DNA from: Acanthornis magna
Lineage: Eukaryota; Chordata; Aves; Passeriformes; Acanthizidae
Reading direction: 5' to 3'
DNA: 64,000 bases
Assembly: GCA_036785705.1 (NCBI GenBank)
Contig: JAWUZG010000051.1
Location: forward strand, 14,784,501 to 14,848,500
Both the position numbers and the translations under genes were made by a program. How positions within the stretch are numbered: the first letter of the stretch is position 1; every line of letters begins with the position of its first letter. The notes below the pieces were generated by a model. That model did no database searches. It was given only the letters and a program-made list of their open reading frames with translations, and had not been told where the DNA came from. This document shows, piece after piece, positions 35,201-48,501 of this stretch.

Positions 35201-38200
35201 AAGTATCCGTAAAAAATTATGAGGCCTGAGGATGGGTTGCTGCTCCTCAGTTGACACAATTCATTAAGACTTCTGACTTTTGCACTTTTTTTAGGCATGA
35301 TGGGGATTAGGGAGGAGGTTTGGTTTATTTTTTCCCTAATCGCTCTGCCTTTCAAGGGGAGAGTCAGGACTACGGGCATTTAGGTGATGTCATCTGCTAG
35401 ACAGCAGCCATATGGAGAACATGAAATAGAAGTTTTCTACCCAGCTCCTGGCAAACCTGTGGCAGATGCTGCCTCACTGCCTGGAGCAGTCAGACAGGGA
35501 TGATCTCCATCTTTTCAGATGTGCAAAGGGACTGCTGGCACAACCCATGTGATTGATGTGTGGGCAGACATCTTAACCCATGAATTCTTTCAGCTTTTGT
35601 TTCCAAGGGCTGGTGTCCAGGGAAGGGCTACTTTGGCTGAAAGGAAGCAGAAAGCAGAACGATAATGAACCTCCCCAGTCACCAAAGCAGGCAATCACAT
35701 TGTGTAATCCTTTTAAAATATTTACCAGCTCTGTCTTAGAGTTTGTTCAGCTTCCAGTTTCCATTATTCCTTCTGATGCTTTTCCTCACTCTTCTAATTC
35801 ACAGCATACGCTTGCTCAGAGCCATTTGTTCTCGTGCCAGGACGGTCACTCTGCCTATATGGCTCTTTTGTACCCTGGCTGCCCAGCCCTGGATTATGCA
35901 AAGAAAACACTAGCATCTTCTTCCTGGTCTTCTAAAGGCTCAGTTAAAAAAAGACAGATTATCTTGGTCTCCACACATAAGACAGGATTTCTATTCACAG
36001 CCATGCCAGCAGGCATCCTCTGCAATTTTACTTCCAGTTTAGGCTTTGCCATGCATGAACTGTGTTCTCACTGAACCCTTGTATCATGATACTAAAAGTC
36101 AACATCTGGCAGAAATGCTTCACCCTGTAGGATGACGTGTTTTCCCCACATTCATATCCCACTGGCAACTCACGGCCAACCTGCAACCAAGTAAAACCCT
36201 CAGTTCTTATCTTGCTCTGAAACAGCCTTGCTTGCCCCTTTCCATGCACCGGTATTTATGGCCATTTGCCATTTGTGTAAAACATGACCTTTTCTCTACT
36301 GTTGATGTCCCCAGGTCTGTGCCATCAACAAAGTCATCATTGCTTTCTTCTGTTTTGTACATTACTGAAACCACTAGATGAGATCCATCCCACTTCCATA
36401 AGCACCTCCCATTCTCCTCCTTTCCTGAGAAAGTTTGTGCTGGGAATCACAAGATTTTGAGTACATCATGGAAAAATGCTGTCCAGACAGGGAACCCAAC
36501 TTCTAAGAGAGAATAGGAACTCAAACTACATAGCCTGTAATGCAATACACTTATTTTAATAATGAAATAATAATGAAATAATAATGAAATATGATTTTAA
36601 AAAAAAACAACCAAAAGAAAACATGATTCAGGGATATTGAAATATTGTGTTTTAGAGATGAAGATGTCAAAAAAATTTCCTTTCTGGATAAAGCTTTTCA
36701 GAACTTTTACTCTGCAGGAAATGGATAGTCTGAGCATTTGATACACTAATGCTAAGGCTATTTTTAGGAAAAAAATGGTTACTTAAAGATACATTTCCAT
36801 TCTTTACTAAAGTTTAAAATTACAGTGAATCATCCACAGCAGACTTATAAAGATTCAACTGGAAGACAAATGGTAATGTATTTGTGCACTGAATGATAAA
36901 AGTGACAGTTTGAATAGCTATAATTTCATAAACAAGTGGGAAAACATAGGCTGGATTGCAAGGTTGCTAATCGAGTAAGATTTTGTAACAAGGAATAAGA
37001 TGTGTTTGGCTTATGACCCTATTCTCTGCCATAGGAGTTGAAGTTTTACCTTGCTGAAGCAAAATGTGAAAAGAGCAAATGTCTGTACTTATAGCGCCCA
37101 TCTATCCTGCTCTATTATGTAAAACTCATGGAATTAAGTTGGTTGTTCTCACATCTGCCTTGTTTCTAGTGTGGCGTTCCCCACTATTATTAATCTCGTT
37201 ACCTCGCTGTGGGTGGAAATCAGACATGATTTCATCCTGAATTTAAAATAATACAACAAAAACGATTACATGAAATTGTGGACCTGGGGAGGAAAAATTG
37301 CATAAAATATTTTTTTCTAACTTCAACAAAATTATCAAACCTTTCTAATCTGACTTAGCAGAATAACTATGTGATGCAAAATACATCAAATTAGCTTCTG
37401 GGGGAAAAAAAAAGCCAAATGTCTTTCAAATGGATTTCCTTTATTTTAATTTCCCATGTTTTTCTTTAGGAGACTATGTCTATGTGAAACTGCTATATAA
37501 ATTATAGATGTGATCTATGACGCAAAATGATATTTATAACATGCCTTTAAAGTTATGTAATACTGAGAACAGAAATGCAATTAAAGTAGAGTGGAGAGGA
37601 GAGGAAGTTCTGCACTCTGCAGAGCATGCTGTCTCATCTTTAAACAATGCAACATGATGGAAACTAATAAATGTTTCTGCAGAGGTAACTTGTTACTCCT
37701 CTGATGTATTGATATGGGAGGGGTTGATCTCAAAGATGCATTTTTTCAAAATCAATTTTTCAAATTCTTTTGGGGAAAACAATGACATTTTCATTTTCTT
37801 TGTAAGAAAAGTATGTATTATCTTCCCCACATGTTCTCAGAAGAGTACAGACAAAGAAGGGCATTTGGAAGTTATTTCCTAGTTTATACTAAATTATTTC
37901 ATGTGATTCAAAAATAAAAAGCCATGTTTATATGCACGGATATATTTGAGAGTGAGAGAGATAGCTTCTCAGAAATGGGAACCCAAGATGACAGCAACAT
38001 AAAAGACTTTCTAAAGATTTCAGCTGCACTAGAGAGGTCTCTTTGTTTTCCACAGACAGAGTAGTCATAGTTAATCTTCTTATTTCACTTTCTGGAGAGA
38101 TATTGTTTTTATTTATTTGCTTTTCATATACCAACTTAAATATTTTTCTCTCACTAGTTCCAATCTGCCACATTTTACACCATGCAATTGCTCTTTTATG

Positions 38201-39553
38201 ACTTATAAGTACCAGAAATGGGTCATGATGAATCTGTGTAAAATACCCGTAGGATATTAGATATTGACCAGTTCTATTAGTTCTATTGACCAGTGTTGGC
38301 TTTCATCTGTGTTGGGTAACTCAGGCCCCTAGATAACATCTTACAGCTCTGGCACAATCATGCACCAGGAAAGGGCTGATGGTGAGAGAGATGCTGTGAG
38401 AGGCAAAAATCTGAAAATTAGGGAGAAGAGAGGCATCAAGTAAACTATGTAAATCAGTACTTTTGCACTGCAAGTCTTAGTTTCTGCGAACATGTTGATT
38501 TTTTACTGAAAGAATCCAAGTTCCCTGGGAAAGTGCCCAAATCAAATAAAATTCAACATTCAACTAGCTCTAGCATACAACCAAAATGAGAGGGTGAGAA
38601 AAAAGAAAACACATCCAACTACAGCAATCTGAAAGTGGTTTATGCTCATTATTATTTAATCTTCTTGATTTTGGGGGGAGGGGCTTGATCTGTTTGGTGA
38701 ATATGAATTTTGTCTTTCCCTGTGTTAAATAGCAGGGTATATAAGGGACATGGAGATCAAAGCCTGAGGAAGGAAAGATGGCACAGAAATGGAGAACAGG
38801 AAAGGAACAGGATAAGAAATGGGGAGAAATTGAGGTTTTTAATGCCCAAACAATACTCAGAATCCTCTATCTCAGCCTGAAGACATCACCAAAGGTGATT
38901 GAGAGAGCACAGGGGGTCACAATCAAACTTGGCTGTCTTTCCTCCTGCTCCTTTTATCTTCCAAGACACAACAGCAGTAGGTGAGGGTGTCCATCCTGAT
39001 CTAGACCCCTCCTACGCACTGATTTTTATGGCAAAATTTTATTCTGGTGAATCACTGTAAACACATTCACAAATGTACTTTCCAGAGAAAGGGCTTCAGA
39101 GATCATCATCCCCTGTATTAGATAAGTAGGATCCTGAAGGAACCTGTTCTAATTTGCAAGACCACACAAAAAGATAATTAAGATCTTGTATATTCAGGCC
39201 TATTTATCTGGAGAGAGAATACTGTTGATCATAAATTCCAAGGTGAGAGATCATCTTCTCACACATTTTAAAATTTGATTCTTGTGTTAAGACATTCAAA
39301 TCTGGCAATTTCTTCTCCTCAGACCCCACCATGTGCACTCAGTTGAAGCTGCTCACCATGCTCAGGCATCACCACCGGCTACACTTGCATTTCTCCTTCA
39401 CAGAATTATCAAAAGTGGGCAGACTGGAACTTTTGCAATAATACCTTTAGAAATGTGAAAATTTCTGAAAGAGAAACTTGACAGGAGAGCTTTTCAACAA
39501 TTAAACAATTGCTTTTCAAAAGCATATCACTGAGAAAAAGGACAAACTAGAAA
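26230..39553. other. Long non-coding stretch, no gene recognised
   Basis: 13 kb without a supportable gene. It holds a G-rich patch at 33180-33192 (G7-A-G5), a 164-codon open frame at 35580-36074 without recognisable domain, and a 3-copy 11-mer at 36558-36590. Base composition and lack of repeats are those of ordinary avian intergenic DNA; conserved enhancers could be present but cannot be seen from one sequence. Confidence 0.5.
36558..36590 (+). repeat. Three perfect tandem copies of an 11-mer
   Basis: AATAATGAAAT repeated exactly three times. Confidence 0.95.
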
Positions 39554-39638
39554 GGGAAGGGAAGGGAAGGGAAGGGAAGGGAAGGCAAGGGAAGGCAAGG
39601 CAAGGCAAGGCAAGGCAAGGCAAGGCAAGGCAAGGCAA
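39554..39638 (+). repeat. Compound pentamer microsatellite, GGGAA then GGCAA
   Basis: Seventeen 5-bp units: six GGGAA (39554-39583), one GGCAA, one GGGAA, then nine GGCAA (39594-39638). A single G-to-C variant has expanded at one end. Confidence 0.96.
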
Positions 39639-39642
39639 GGCA

Positions 39643-41554
39643 CACATTTCTCAACAACTGACAAAAGCTTATAAATCCTGGCCACAAAGAACTCAGAGAT
39701 GGTACTCTAAATTTTTTTGTTTATGTTTTAAGAAGAATAAGTGAACAACTTAAAGAAATAAGGATTATTTTGAATAATCTTCCATTTTTGGTAAAAAACC
39801 TCTTCTTTAGTTTTACAAAATGAAGTTTGTTTGGAAATTTTTTAGCTTGTTCTACTTGCAATCAGGTAAATGTCATAGCTCTACAACCAGCCTCATGGGC
39901 TCATTTTGCTAGGACTCTAGTAAAATATAAGCTCTTCTTTGAAGACACAGATACGAAAGGAAGAAAACTTCTCACATTAGACTTTTGTTTTCCTCCTTTT
40001 GCTCTTTAGGAAAAAGGAAGAATTCTAAAAAATCAGCTGAACTAGAGGCATCCATTCTCAGAAAATAGACACAACACAGGTGTGCTATGGCTCCAGGATT
40101 GTAGGTCATTATAACTAGCAACACCTCTCAGAAAACTTCAAAGCAAGAATCAGAGATAATTTTTATCAAGTGCTCCATTTGCTGCACTGCTCTGCTCCTG
40201 CTAAAAGAAATCAGGATGTTTGCATAAAAAACTGCTTTGGTCTTTGTTTTGTTCTTTTAAGACACACGTGTCCTGCTGTTTCGTTCTCACTGGGGTTTAG
40301 AGATTTCTTCAGAGCAACCAATAGCGATGTGATAATCTTGGCCAAGAGTCCTGATGCTCAGGCAGAGTCAAAACACTAAGAGGCTGTTTTCTTGTAAGAA
40401 GTGTTAAAACTTGGAGCCAGAGGGGGAGCATATAGGTCAGCTAGTGAACTGCTAGTTCTGCCACCCTGCCAAATTTACATTTGTTGGTGTTGTAATAGGG
40501 ACAGGCCAAACACACTGGGAGTCACTTGTGCCAGGCCCAGATGCAGAGGAAACACAGAGTCTGCCCAACAGAACTCATGCTACACTGATATCTCTGACAT
40601 CAGATGAGCAGGACTGTCAGTACCCAAAGAAGAGTTGGTTTTTGCCTTAAAAATTATCTGGGTTGCCTGAGCTCAGGAAGCTATTTTAATATAGCATTAC
40701 AACAGTCACCAAAGTAGTTCCTTTCATTTTAATGGACTACTCACATGTTACACACCACACATTTAGGAATGCTCCAGACTGAAGTCTAGAGCATCAAAGT
40801 TTTTGCTCCCACTTGATCTTCACTCCAGAACAGTATGCCTGTGCAGTGAAGGCACTTCTCTGTAAGTGAGTTGTCTCTAACACTTACAAAATGTACAAAA
40901 TGTTAAATAAAACAGCATAACAGGCATTTTGCAGGCTGTGAAAAGAGGCTGGCAGTAGGCATGGATCCCCGCACACTGTTCCACATCAGGTGCCACCACC
41001 TGCTCTACAGGAAGAGCATTCACGAAAATCAAAGGCAAGATGGTAAAGGTGTTTAAAATGTAACTTAACTACAAAACTCTTCTTGAGTCTAGCATCAGGG
41101 AAGAATGAAACAAGAATAGGATATTCTTCCTTTCCTATAGCAGCCCTTCCTAGCACAGTACTTAATATTTTCCTTCAGGTTATTTTCAAACTCTGAGTTG
41201 ATTTAGAGCTGGTTCCCAGATGACCCCCCTCTCTCAGCCATGCCTGCTGGAGTCCTTGGTCTACAGAGCAGGTGCAGCACCAGCACATGCAGCACAAGCT
41301 TCTCCAGATATTCACAGAACACATCAATGGAAAGAAGATGTTCACACAATTACACTGTGGAACTCATTGCTTCAGGAAACTGGCACAGCTCAAAACCTAA
41401 CAATAAAAAATTTCCAAGAACATCCACAGTTGCCACAGGCAACAAAGGCAAACATTTTTACTTGAGGGCTTCTGCCACTTCCTAACTCCTGGAGATCTGA
41501 ATGGCACTGGGAAACAAGGTCAAACTAGTCTCTTTTCTCAGCTATTGTACCACA
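39643..41554. other. Non-coding stretch, no gene recognised
   Basis: Only short open frames (under 85 codons), none with a recognised protein. No repeat was identified. Confidence 0.55.
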
Positions 41555-41650
41555 GGATCCTCGAGTCTTCCTCTGAAGTCTTTCGGGTTCTGGACACTGG
41601 ACTGGATGAGCAGTAGTCCAACAGGCCCATGAGTTCCCACTCCTCTATAT
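41555..41650 (+). mobile_element. Ancient LINE 3'-tail remnant (L3/CR1-like)
   Basis: GTCTTCCTCTGAAG, then CTGGACACTGGACTGGATGA and AGTCCAAC, follow the order of a tail I remember from turtle, crocodile and bird genomes (TGCCTTCCTCTG ... ATACTGGGCTAGATGG ... GGTCTGACCC). Highly diverged; family assignment is tentative. Confidence 0.45.
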
Positions 41651-44600
41651 CACAGAAGAAGGAAGGGGGGACCTCAGTTGCCCAATGTCCTTCCTTCTCC
41701 ACCTCTTTCCACTGCAATTAGATAATAGGTGCCTTTTCAGTGCCTTTCATAATTTTAGTGCCTTTCATCCACAAAGTTCAAAGCACTCTCTGTAGGGGTT
41801 ATGTCCTGTTATAACCAGCTTTAAAAGGGATGTCAAAAGTGCTGAAGTGACTTTTGCTGAATGTCCCACAGCAACCAAGCATAAGCATCAAGAAGAAAAC
41901 CCCAATATGCTTCCAGACTGTGATATCTCCGCAGCCATGCTGGTAATTTCTAGCTGAGTTGCACATGTCATGACTCTGCCCACTGGAGGCTGGCATCCAG
42001 CCTGCTGCGTTCCTCTAATCAGATTCTGGCTTCTCGCATTGGGATTGTGGTGGGCTCTGCTTTGAAATGAGATGCCTGAAAATGGTTGACACCTGTACTC
42101 CTCTGGCTCTCGGGAAAATTTGTTAACCTTCAAGAAAAGTTCTTGGAGAGGAGGGACTTTCAAGTTTTACAAGATGATGAAGATCTCTTTAGTTCCTTTA
42201 AAAAGCATTAGCAAAGGTCAGATTAACAAGTCAACACTGAAACCAGATATGACCAAGACTCCCAAAACTGATGCAGAAAAGAAAAGAGGTGGGTGGGGAC
42301 TGGGTGTGGGGGAGAAGGGCCCACAACACAACATTGGCTCTGATCCTTCCCCCCTTGTTGGGCCTGGGGCACACTTGATAAGGTGAAGGGAAATTGTAAA
42401 ATTAGACCTGGCAACCTACACAGAGAGGCCCAGTGCAAGGCCCTTGGCCTGAGGCAAGCTGAGAAAGTTGAGGAATTGTGGGGGAAAGGGGACTTGGCAG
42501 GCTAACTTCCTGTGGCTGCATCCAGGGCTAATTAGTTTTCAGTGTTCTGTGTGTGTTTGAATGGAAACGAGCCAGCACTGAGAGGCACGGGGTGAGGAAA
42601 TCAAAAACACATGCACCAAGAAGGAAGAAGGGGGGAAGAAGGAAAAAAACCCCCGAAAACCTGTCCTTTTTAGCTACATTTTCTTTTTCAGGAGGGGATC
42701 TCATCATTTTGTTCCATGAGCACTAAATCACCCCGGCTCCCCTGTCTATCACATCTCACATCTGCTTCAGAACTCATTAAACATCAAAAGGCCTGCCCTA
42801 TCAGTTCTGCTTAGTTAGAAGTCTGAGTTACTAGAGTCCTAACCAGGGAAGATTTTGTATGTTTTTAATAATAGCTTAAGGAACTTCTTCGCACCCCATA
42901 AATTACTTAATGCAACAAACTCTTCCTGTGGACCAACAAATGTTTTACAGAGGAGCTGAACGCTGCCTTAACATGCTTGTGGTCAGTCCAGAGCTACACA
43001 GCAACCTGTTTAAATGACCCTTTAATCCATGTTTCAGTTTAGGAACTGTTTTCTCATGTATCCTCTCTTGCCTCTAGCGCACTCTCATTTTTACTGCCGC
43101 TCTAATTTTATATACCTACATTATCACATGTATTTCTGTAGCATTTTGATCCTTCAGAATGCCAAGGCAATTATTAAAGCAGTGATCATAATGCTACAGC
43201 ACCAATGAAATCTGCTTCTGCCACACCATTTTCCCTCCTTCAAATACACAGCACAGTGCCCTTGTGCCACTACTGCATGTGCCACACAAACAGTTCACCA
43301 AAATAATTTATACACAGGAAACACGATGGACACAGTAAAGGCTCCAGTGGGCATTTGTTGTTAAGGGTACCACAAGAGCGCTTTAAAATGAACTGAGCCT
43401 AGGATGACTGTGATCCCTGAGTGCTTGTTATTTAGACAAAAAGCAAATCAATTTTCACCAGGACATCCACAAGCTTTTTTCTTCAGTGAAGACAGTTTTT
43501 TTGCCTATTTTGAAGTTTTTGTCTGCAGCTATGTTACCATAACATTTCCATCCCTTTTTACTCAGAAAGCACGGGGTTTACACTTTTCCTCATACTTAGG
43601 AATTACTAAATCACTTTTTCTCAAACTTCTTTAAAAAATGTGATCAGTGGTCAGACTTGAAAATGTGAGTCTCATAGGTGAAAATTACAGATGGTAATGG
43701 GGAAATTAAAGACAGCCTTTGAACTAAAAAAAAATTCTGCAGGTTCAGCTTTAGCGATCATCCACAGTTGACTAATAAGCTTTGTCATTTATTTACAACT
43801 GTTCTTTCTTTAGAAATAAATAGCATGCATTTTTTTTTCAGAATATCAGCATAAATAAAAGGAAATAGCAAACAAATGTGTATTAGCACATCTGTTATAA
43901 GGTCCTATGCCTGCACAGGCTTTCTAACTCTCACTTTGGTGCAGAAGAAACAATCTGGGACATCAAAACTGCTTCTAGTCTAGGAACCAAGAAAAAAATT
44001 AAAATTAAGACAATGGCAAGTTACTCCCTCTTCTTTAGGATTTTGCTTGCCCATGAGCTGTGAGTACTGCTTATCAAGGAAGACTTCCCTTCCCGGACAC
44101 ACTGTGCCTGGTTCCTTGCTTTTCAGTGGGGCACAGTCCTGCAGGACAGTGAGGACTTCTACGGTGGGCCCAGGATGGCCCCTGAGGGAGCACACACTCC
44201 CTATGTCCACCTCTTCACACAGAGGGCTCTCAGTGCTGTCTGACCAGATCAGAATTAAGGGAAAAGTGTAAAGTTTATTCCAATGTGAAGCACCATGAGG
44301 AAGTTAATAGGTGATTCCAAGTCATTTAGCTCTGTTTCAAGATCTGTGTGGCACTCCCTTCAATGACACTGCTGATAGGACAATTTCACAGCTGTCAGAG
44401 CTGCTGGCTGAATTCCTAGATGATCCATGGCCTCTGTTCATTGCTCCTCCAAAGAGGGACCATTATCTGGGATAAGCTTCCCATAAGAAAAGTCCAAGTC
44501 ACAGGGGTCCTGCTCAATCCATCTGCCTCCGGGGACTGTCTGTAACCCTTCACCTTGACAAGAAATGTAATTAAGACATCAACTTATAAAACTACATCAG

Positions 44601-46074
44601 TGAAATGCAACCAGTCACAGTATCAGTCTCTCTTGTGCCATATGCTCAAGGAATGAAGCACCAAGTTAATCAATAAATGAGCTTCCTTGTATGACACGAG
44701 GCTGACACTCCCTACAAAGCAAGATGCTGGGGATTAATTTTAGTCCTTGAGAGTTCACATATGTTTAAGCACAGAGATGTTCAATGACACACAACCCCAA
44801 AACTATTCATTACTTAAATACTTATAGGATGGAGATGAATCCAGCTTATTACTAGCTCCAAACAGAGACAAAGCGCATCAGGAAATGATGACAACTTGAA
44901 GGTAATTATGTTTAGACTGAAAAGTGCCTCAGCCATGGTTCACTCTGTGAACCCACATCAGACTATAAATATTCCAGAATCACTGGAAGACTATGAATAA
45001 CACTAAGGTGAAAAGTGACCAGAAAGTATTCTTGCATGGGTAAATCTTTCAAACAGGTAGACCATGGACTCTTAATCTAAAGACAACAATATCAACCTTT
45101 AGCTGATATTCTCTGATAAGGCATATAACAGCTGTAGTCTTCCTCCTGCAGCTTCTCTTTTCCTCTGTATTCAACATTCGTATCCTGCACCAGTTTCAAT
45201 TAAGCACCCCTATGGAGGAAATGACAGGTTCTGAGTGAAAGAAGCTCTAGGGAGTGTGTGCACTTTCCCACTCTTTGATTTCCCCCTTCATGTGGAGCTC
45301 ACACTGCCTTGGGATGATATTTACTCTTAACTTAGAGTCAAAGAACATATTTGCTTTCTGTTTTTCATTAAATACAGAGGGTTTCACAAAAGAGGCCATT
45401 TTTCATCAAAAAATTGTTTTCAAGTGAAAAATATCTACCAGCTCTGCTTCTGACTCTAAACAATTCCTGGCCTACGAGCACATTACTGTGACTTTACAGT
45501 TCATAGAGTGTGAGTCCAGAAATGAGAAAAATATTTTCAAAAAGTTGCCATGAATATTTTAAAAAACCTCAACAAAGTATTTATATCACAGCTAACAGTC
45601 CAGCTGGTAGCCTGCATGCCATCTGAGACAGCCACAACATTCACTAGCATCAATCTTGCTCCTTTTTTTGATGACGGGCTCTACATTTGCTTTCACTCAG
45701 TCTCCTGCTTCATCCTTCATTTTCTATCACTTTTAAATGATTGTCAGTAGCATCATATAAGCTGCAGTGTTTTTTGTCCTCCTCCTACAATCCTAGTCTT
45801 CCTGCACTTAAAGATGTGCTAGAATAAAGACAACTGCCTCAGCTGAAGGAGGGGATTGAACAGAAGGTACTTGAGTGATAAATCGAAGGTGCTTGATGCA
45901 CTGTGGCTGATGCACTAAATGGGACATGAGGGATTGCTCTATGGCAATGCTTTGAGGAGTGAAGTATGTCTTATTTGGGTTCTAAAAGCTTTCATAAGAC
46001 ATTCTTCATATGTGCTCAAATTCCTTGCGGCTTCATCAAAGCAAAATCTAGCCTCTGTTCAAGCAGGCAATTTC

Positions 46075-46075
<1 letters not shown>
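41651..46075. other. Non-coding stretch, no gene recognised
   Basis: Contains a short direct repeat (GTGCCTTTCAT twice) just inside at about 41740-41768 and a G-rich patch near 42290-42320. Overlapping open frames on both strands at 43980-44271 have no recognisable protein. Confidence 0.5.
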
Positions 46076-46171
<96 letters not shown>

Positions 46172-46402
46172 CTTCTCTCTTTCTCTTTTTCTTTCTTTCT
46201 CGTTCTCTTTCTCTCTTTCTCTCTTTCTTTTTTCTCTCTTTTTTCTCTCTTTCTTTCTCTCTTTCTTTCTCTCTCTTCCCCTCTTTCTCTCTTTTTCTCT
46301 TTCTCTTTTTCTTTCTTTTTCTTTCTTTCTCTCTTTCTCTCTTTCTCTCTCTCTTTCTCTCTTTTTCTCTCCCTCTCTCTTTCTCTCTTCTTCCTTCCTT
46401 TC
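46076..46402 (+). repeat. Polypyrimidine tract: (CTTT)15, (CT)14 and mixed CT/TTC repeats
   Basis: 327 bases with a single purine (G at 46202). It begins with fifteen CTTT units (46077-46136), then fourteen CT units (46137-46164), then irregular C/T. Open frames of 164-200 codons on both strands here are low-complexity Ser/Leu/Phe or Lys/Glu/Arg runs, not genes. Confidence 0.97.
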
Positions 46403-48501
46403 ATCCTTTCTTCCTTTCTTTTCACCTGAGACTTCCTGTATGTCTTTTCTAAAATGGCATAAATCTCATCATCCCAGTGCATACAGCATATTTGGATGCG
46501 CTTATATAAACAAAATAAAATTGAGTTTATTAGCAATAACACTTAGTGGTATAGTTTTGCACCTGTGAAAGCCAACAGAAAAAACTCCCATTTAGCTTTA
46601 GGCTACTGCATTGCCCATCACAGAATTCAGAAACCACGACCCAAAGGCAGGAAAATTGTTGGGCTTACTCAGAAGTCATGAAATAAAAATAATAAATTGC
46701 AATGTTTTTAATGTCTTTCTATATTTTCAACCTGCAAATTTGGCCCTCTTAATATACAAATATCATACTATTATGGGCAAAGGATGAGATACACAATCCC
46801 TTCAGCAAAAGAAATAAACCAAAATATTTCCTGTCACAAGACACACAGGTAAATAGCGTGAATTAGTAGTATGAAATGAGGTGAAAAGGCAGACTAGAAG
46901 TTCATTCCCATTTTAGAAAAACACCAATGCTTTTTTCCAAGCTCTGTTACAGAATATAAGGTAACAAAAATAAAAAGACATCTGCTCTCAGAATACTTGA
47001 TCATGCATTCCATGTTGGCAGGACACTGTGAGCTTGCTGCTACATGCCAGCGAGGCAGCCAAAGAAGGCATCAGTGTGAGGAAGAGAGGCGAGCTGAGCT
47101 CCTTAGGGACACGCTCACAATGCAACCACCCTGTTACCACTGTGCGTCATGATTGCTCCAGAGAGCGAAGCAGAAAATAAAACTGCTGCCTCCTCCAAGG
47201 GAGCAGATGCAAGGAGCACAGCAGCAATGCTGTTTGACATCTCCAGAGTGAGTCCTCCCAGCAAGCATGACACTGGATATAGAAAGCAGGTGTGATTATT
47301 GTAGCATCTCTGCAACATCTGTCCATCTAGGGATCTAAACATTGATGGTAATTTCATCACCATGATACACGGAATTCCCAGAGTAATTGTTCCAACAACA
47401 TGAAGCCTCAGTCCAGCAGCTGAAGGAATTTTCATTTATTTCTTCTCCTCATTTTCCATTCTCCTATTTGCCTTCAGTTGTTGTAGCAAGCATCATGGAA
47501 GATAGGAGTTTGTACATTTTATCCACAGAATGCCGAAGTCTTATCTTCACTGGAAAGCAAGCCAGCCACTGAGAACTTTTCCTCTTCTGCTCTCAGGCCA
47601 TTGCTTTCAAGTCTGACAGTTTTATAGGACTTCCTGTAAAAACAGAACAGAAACTGCACACCATATTGTTTGATCCCTGAAAGCAGATAATTTCACCTGT
47701 GCTTGGTCCTTATTTCTTCATCTATGTATTACTGCTCTTGCAAACCATTTGGCAAAAAAAAAAGTCACTCAACTGTAAAGAACAGCATTTACAGCTGAGA
47801 GGTAAGGAAAAAGGGTAAGAAGAGGTAAGAAAATCTGAAAGGTAAGGAAGACCCTTTTCTGCACATGCTCTGAGGTTTGCTTGTCTCTGGACCAAAGCTG
47901 TTATGAATAAATTTCCTGCAAATCAGCAGCACTTGGCTTTGGCCAGACCAAAGTCTTCTGCACCATAATCTCTCCCTTAATAGTAGCACTCACTCTCAGA
48001 CATGTTCACTTCAGCTTTGCAGAACAGAGTGTCGGACTCATGCATTCTGTTCTTGACTATTAACCTTGACTATCAGACTGTTCTTGACTATTGGATCTTT
48101 CTCTGAATGTGTTAACTAAACGTCTGCCTGTTCTCCTGCAGAACAAGCCCACTGCAATTCCATCTTCTTTTATCCTCTCTATTTTTAATTAATGTTTTTC
48201 TTTCTTTTACTTCTTCAGTGTATTTGTGAATTCAGTAATTCAGTCCATGTCCTCGGTTGGCAGAACCTCCTGAGTCCAGGTGCCAAGCTACTCTGTGCCT
48301 TTCACATCTTCTCCAGCCCTCTCAGATGGCAAAGCAGATACCACATAGTGCCTTCCCTGACTACACTCCCTCTCTTCTGGACAAAAATATTATTTTTCCT
48401 ATTCAGTTTAGGAAAATATTTTGTCCTTCTTTGTCTAAAGAGAATTTCTGACAGTTATCAGCATATATAAAGCTTATGCTCCTCCCTAAACTTGACATTT
48501 T
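46403..48501. other. Non-coding stretch, no gene recognised
   Basis: AT-rich. A 15-bp perfect direct repeat (CTGTTCTTGACTATT at 48047-48061 and 48078-48092) lies near its right end. No gene is supported. Confidence 0.55.

Noticed and set aside
45919..46568. Open frames of 164-200 codons on both strands
   Set aside because: They are translations of the CTTT/CT tract (Ser-Leu-Phe runs or Lys-Glu-Arg runs), not proteins.
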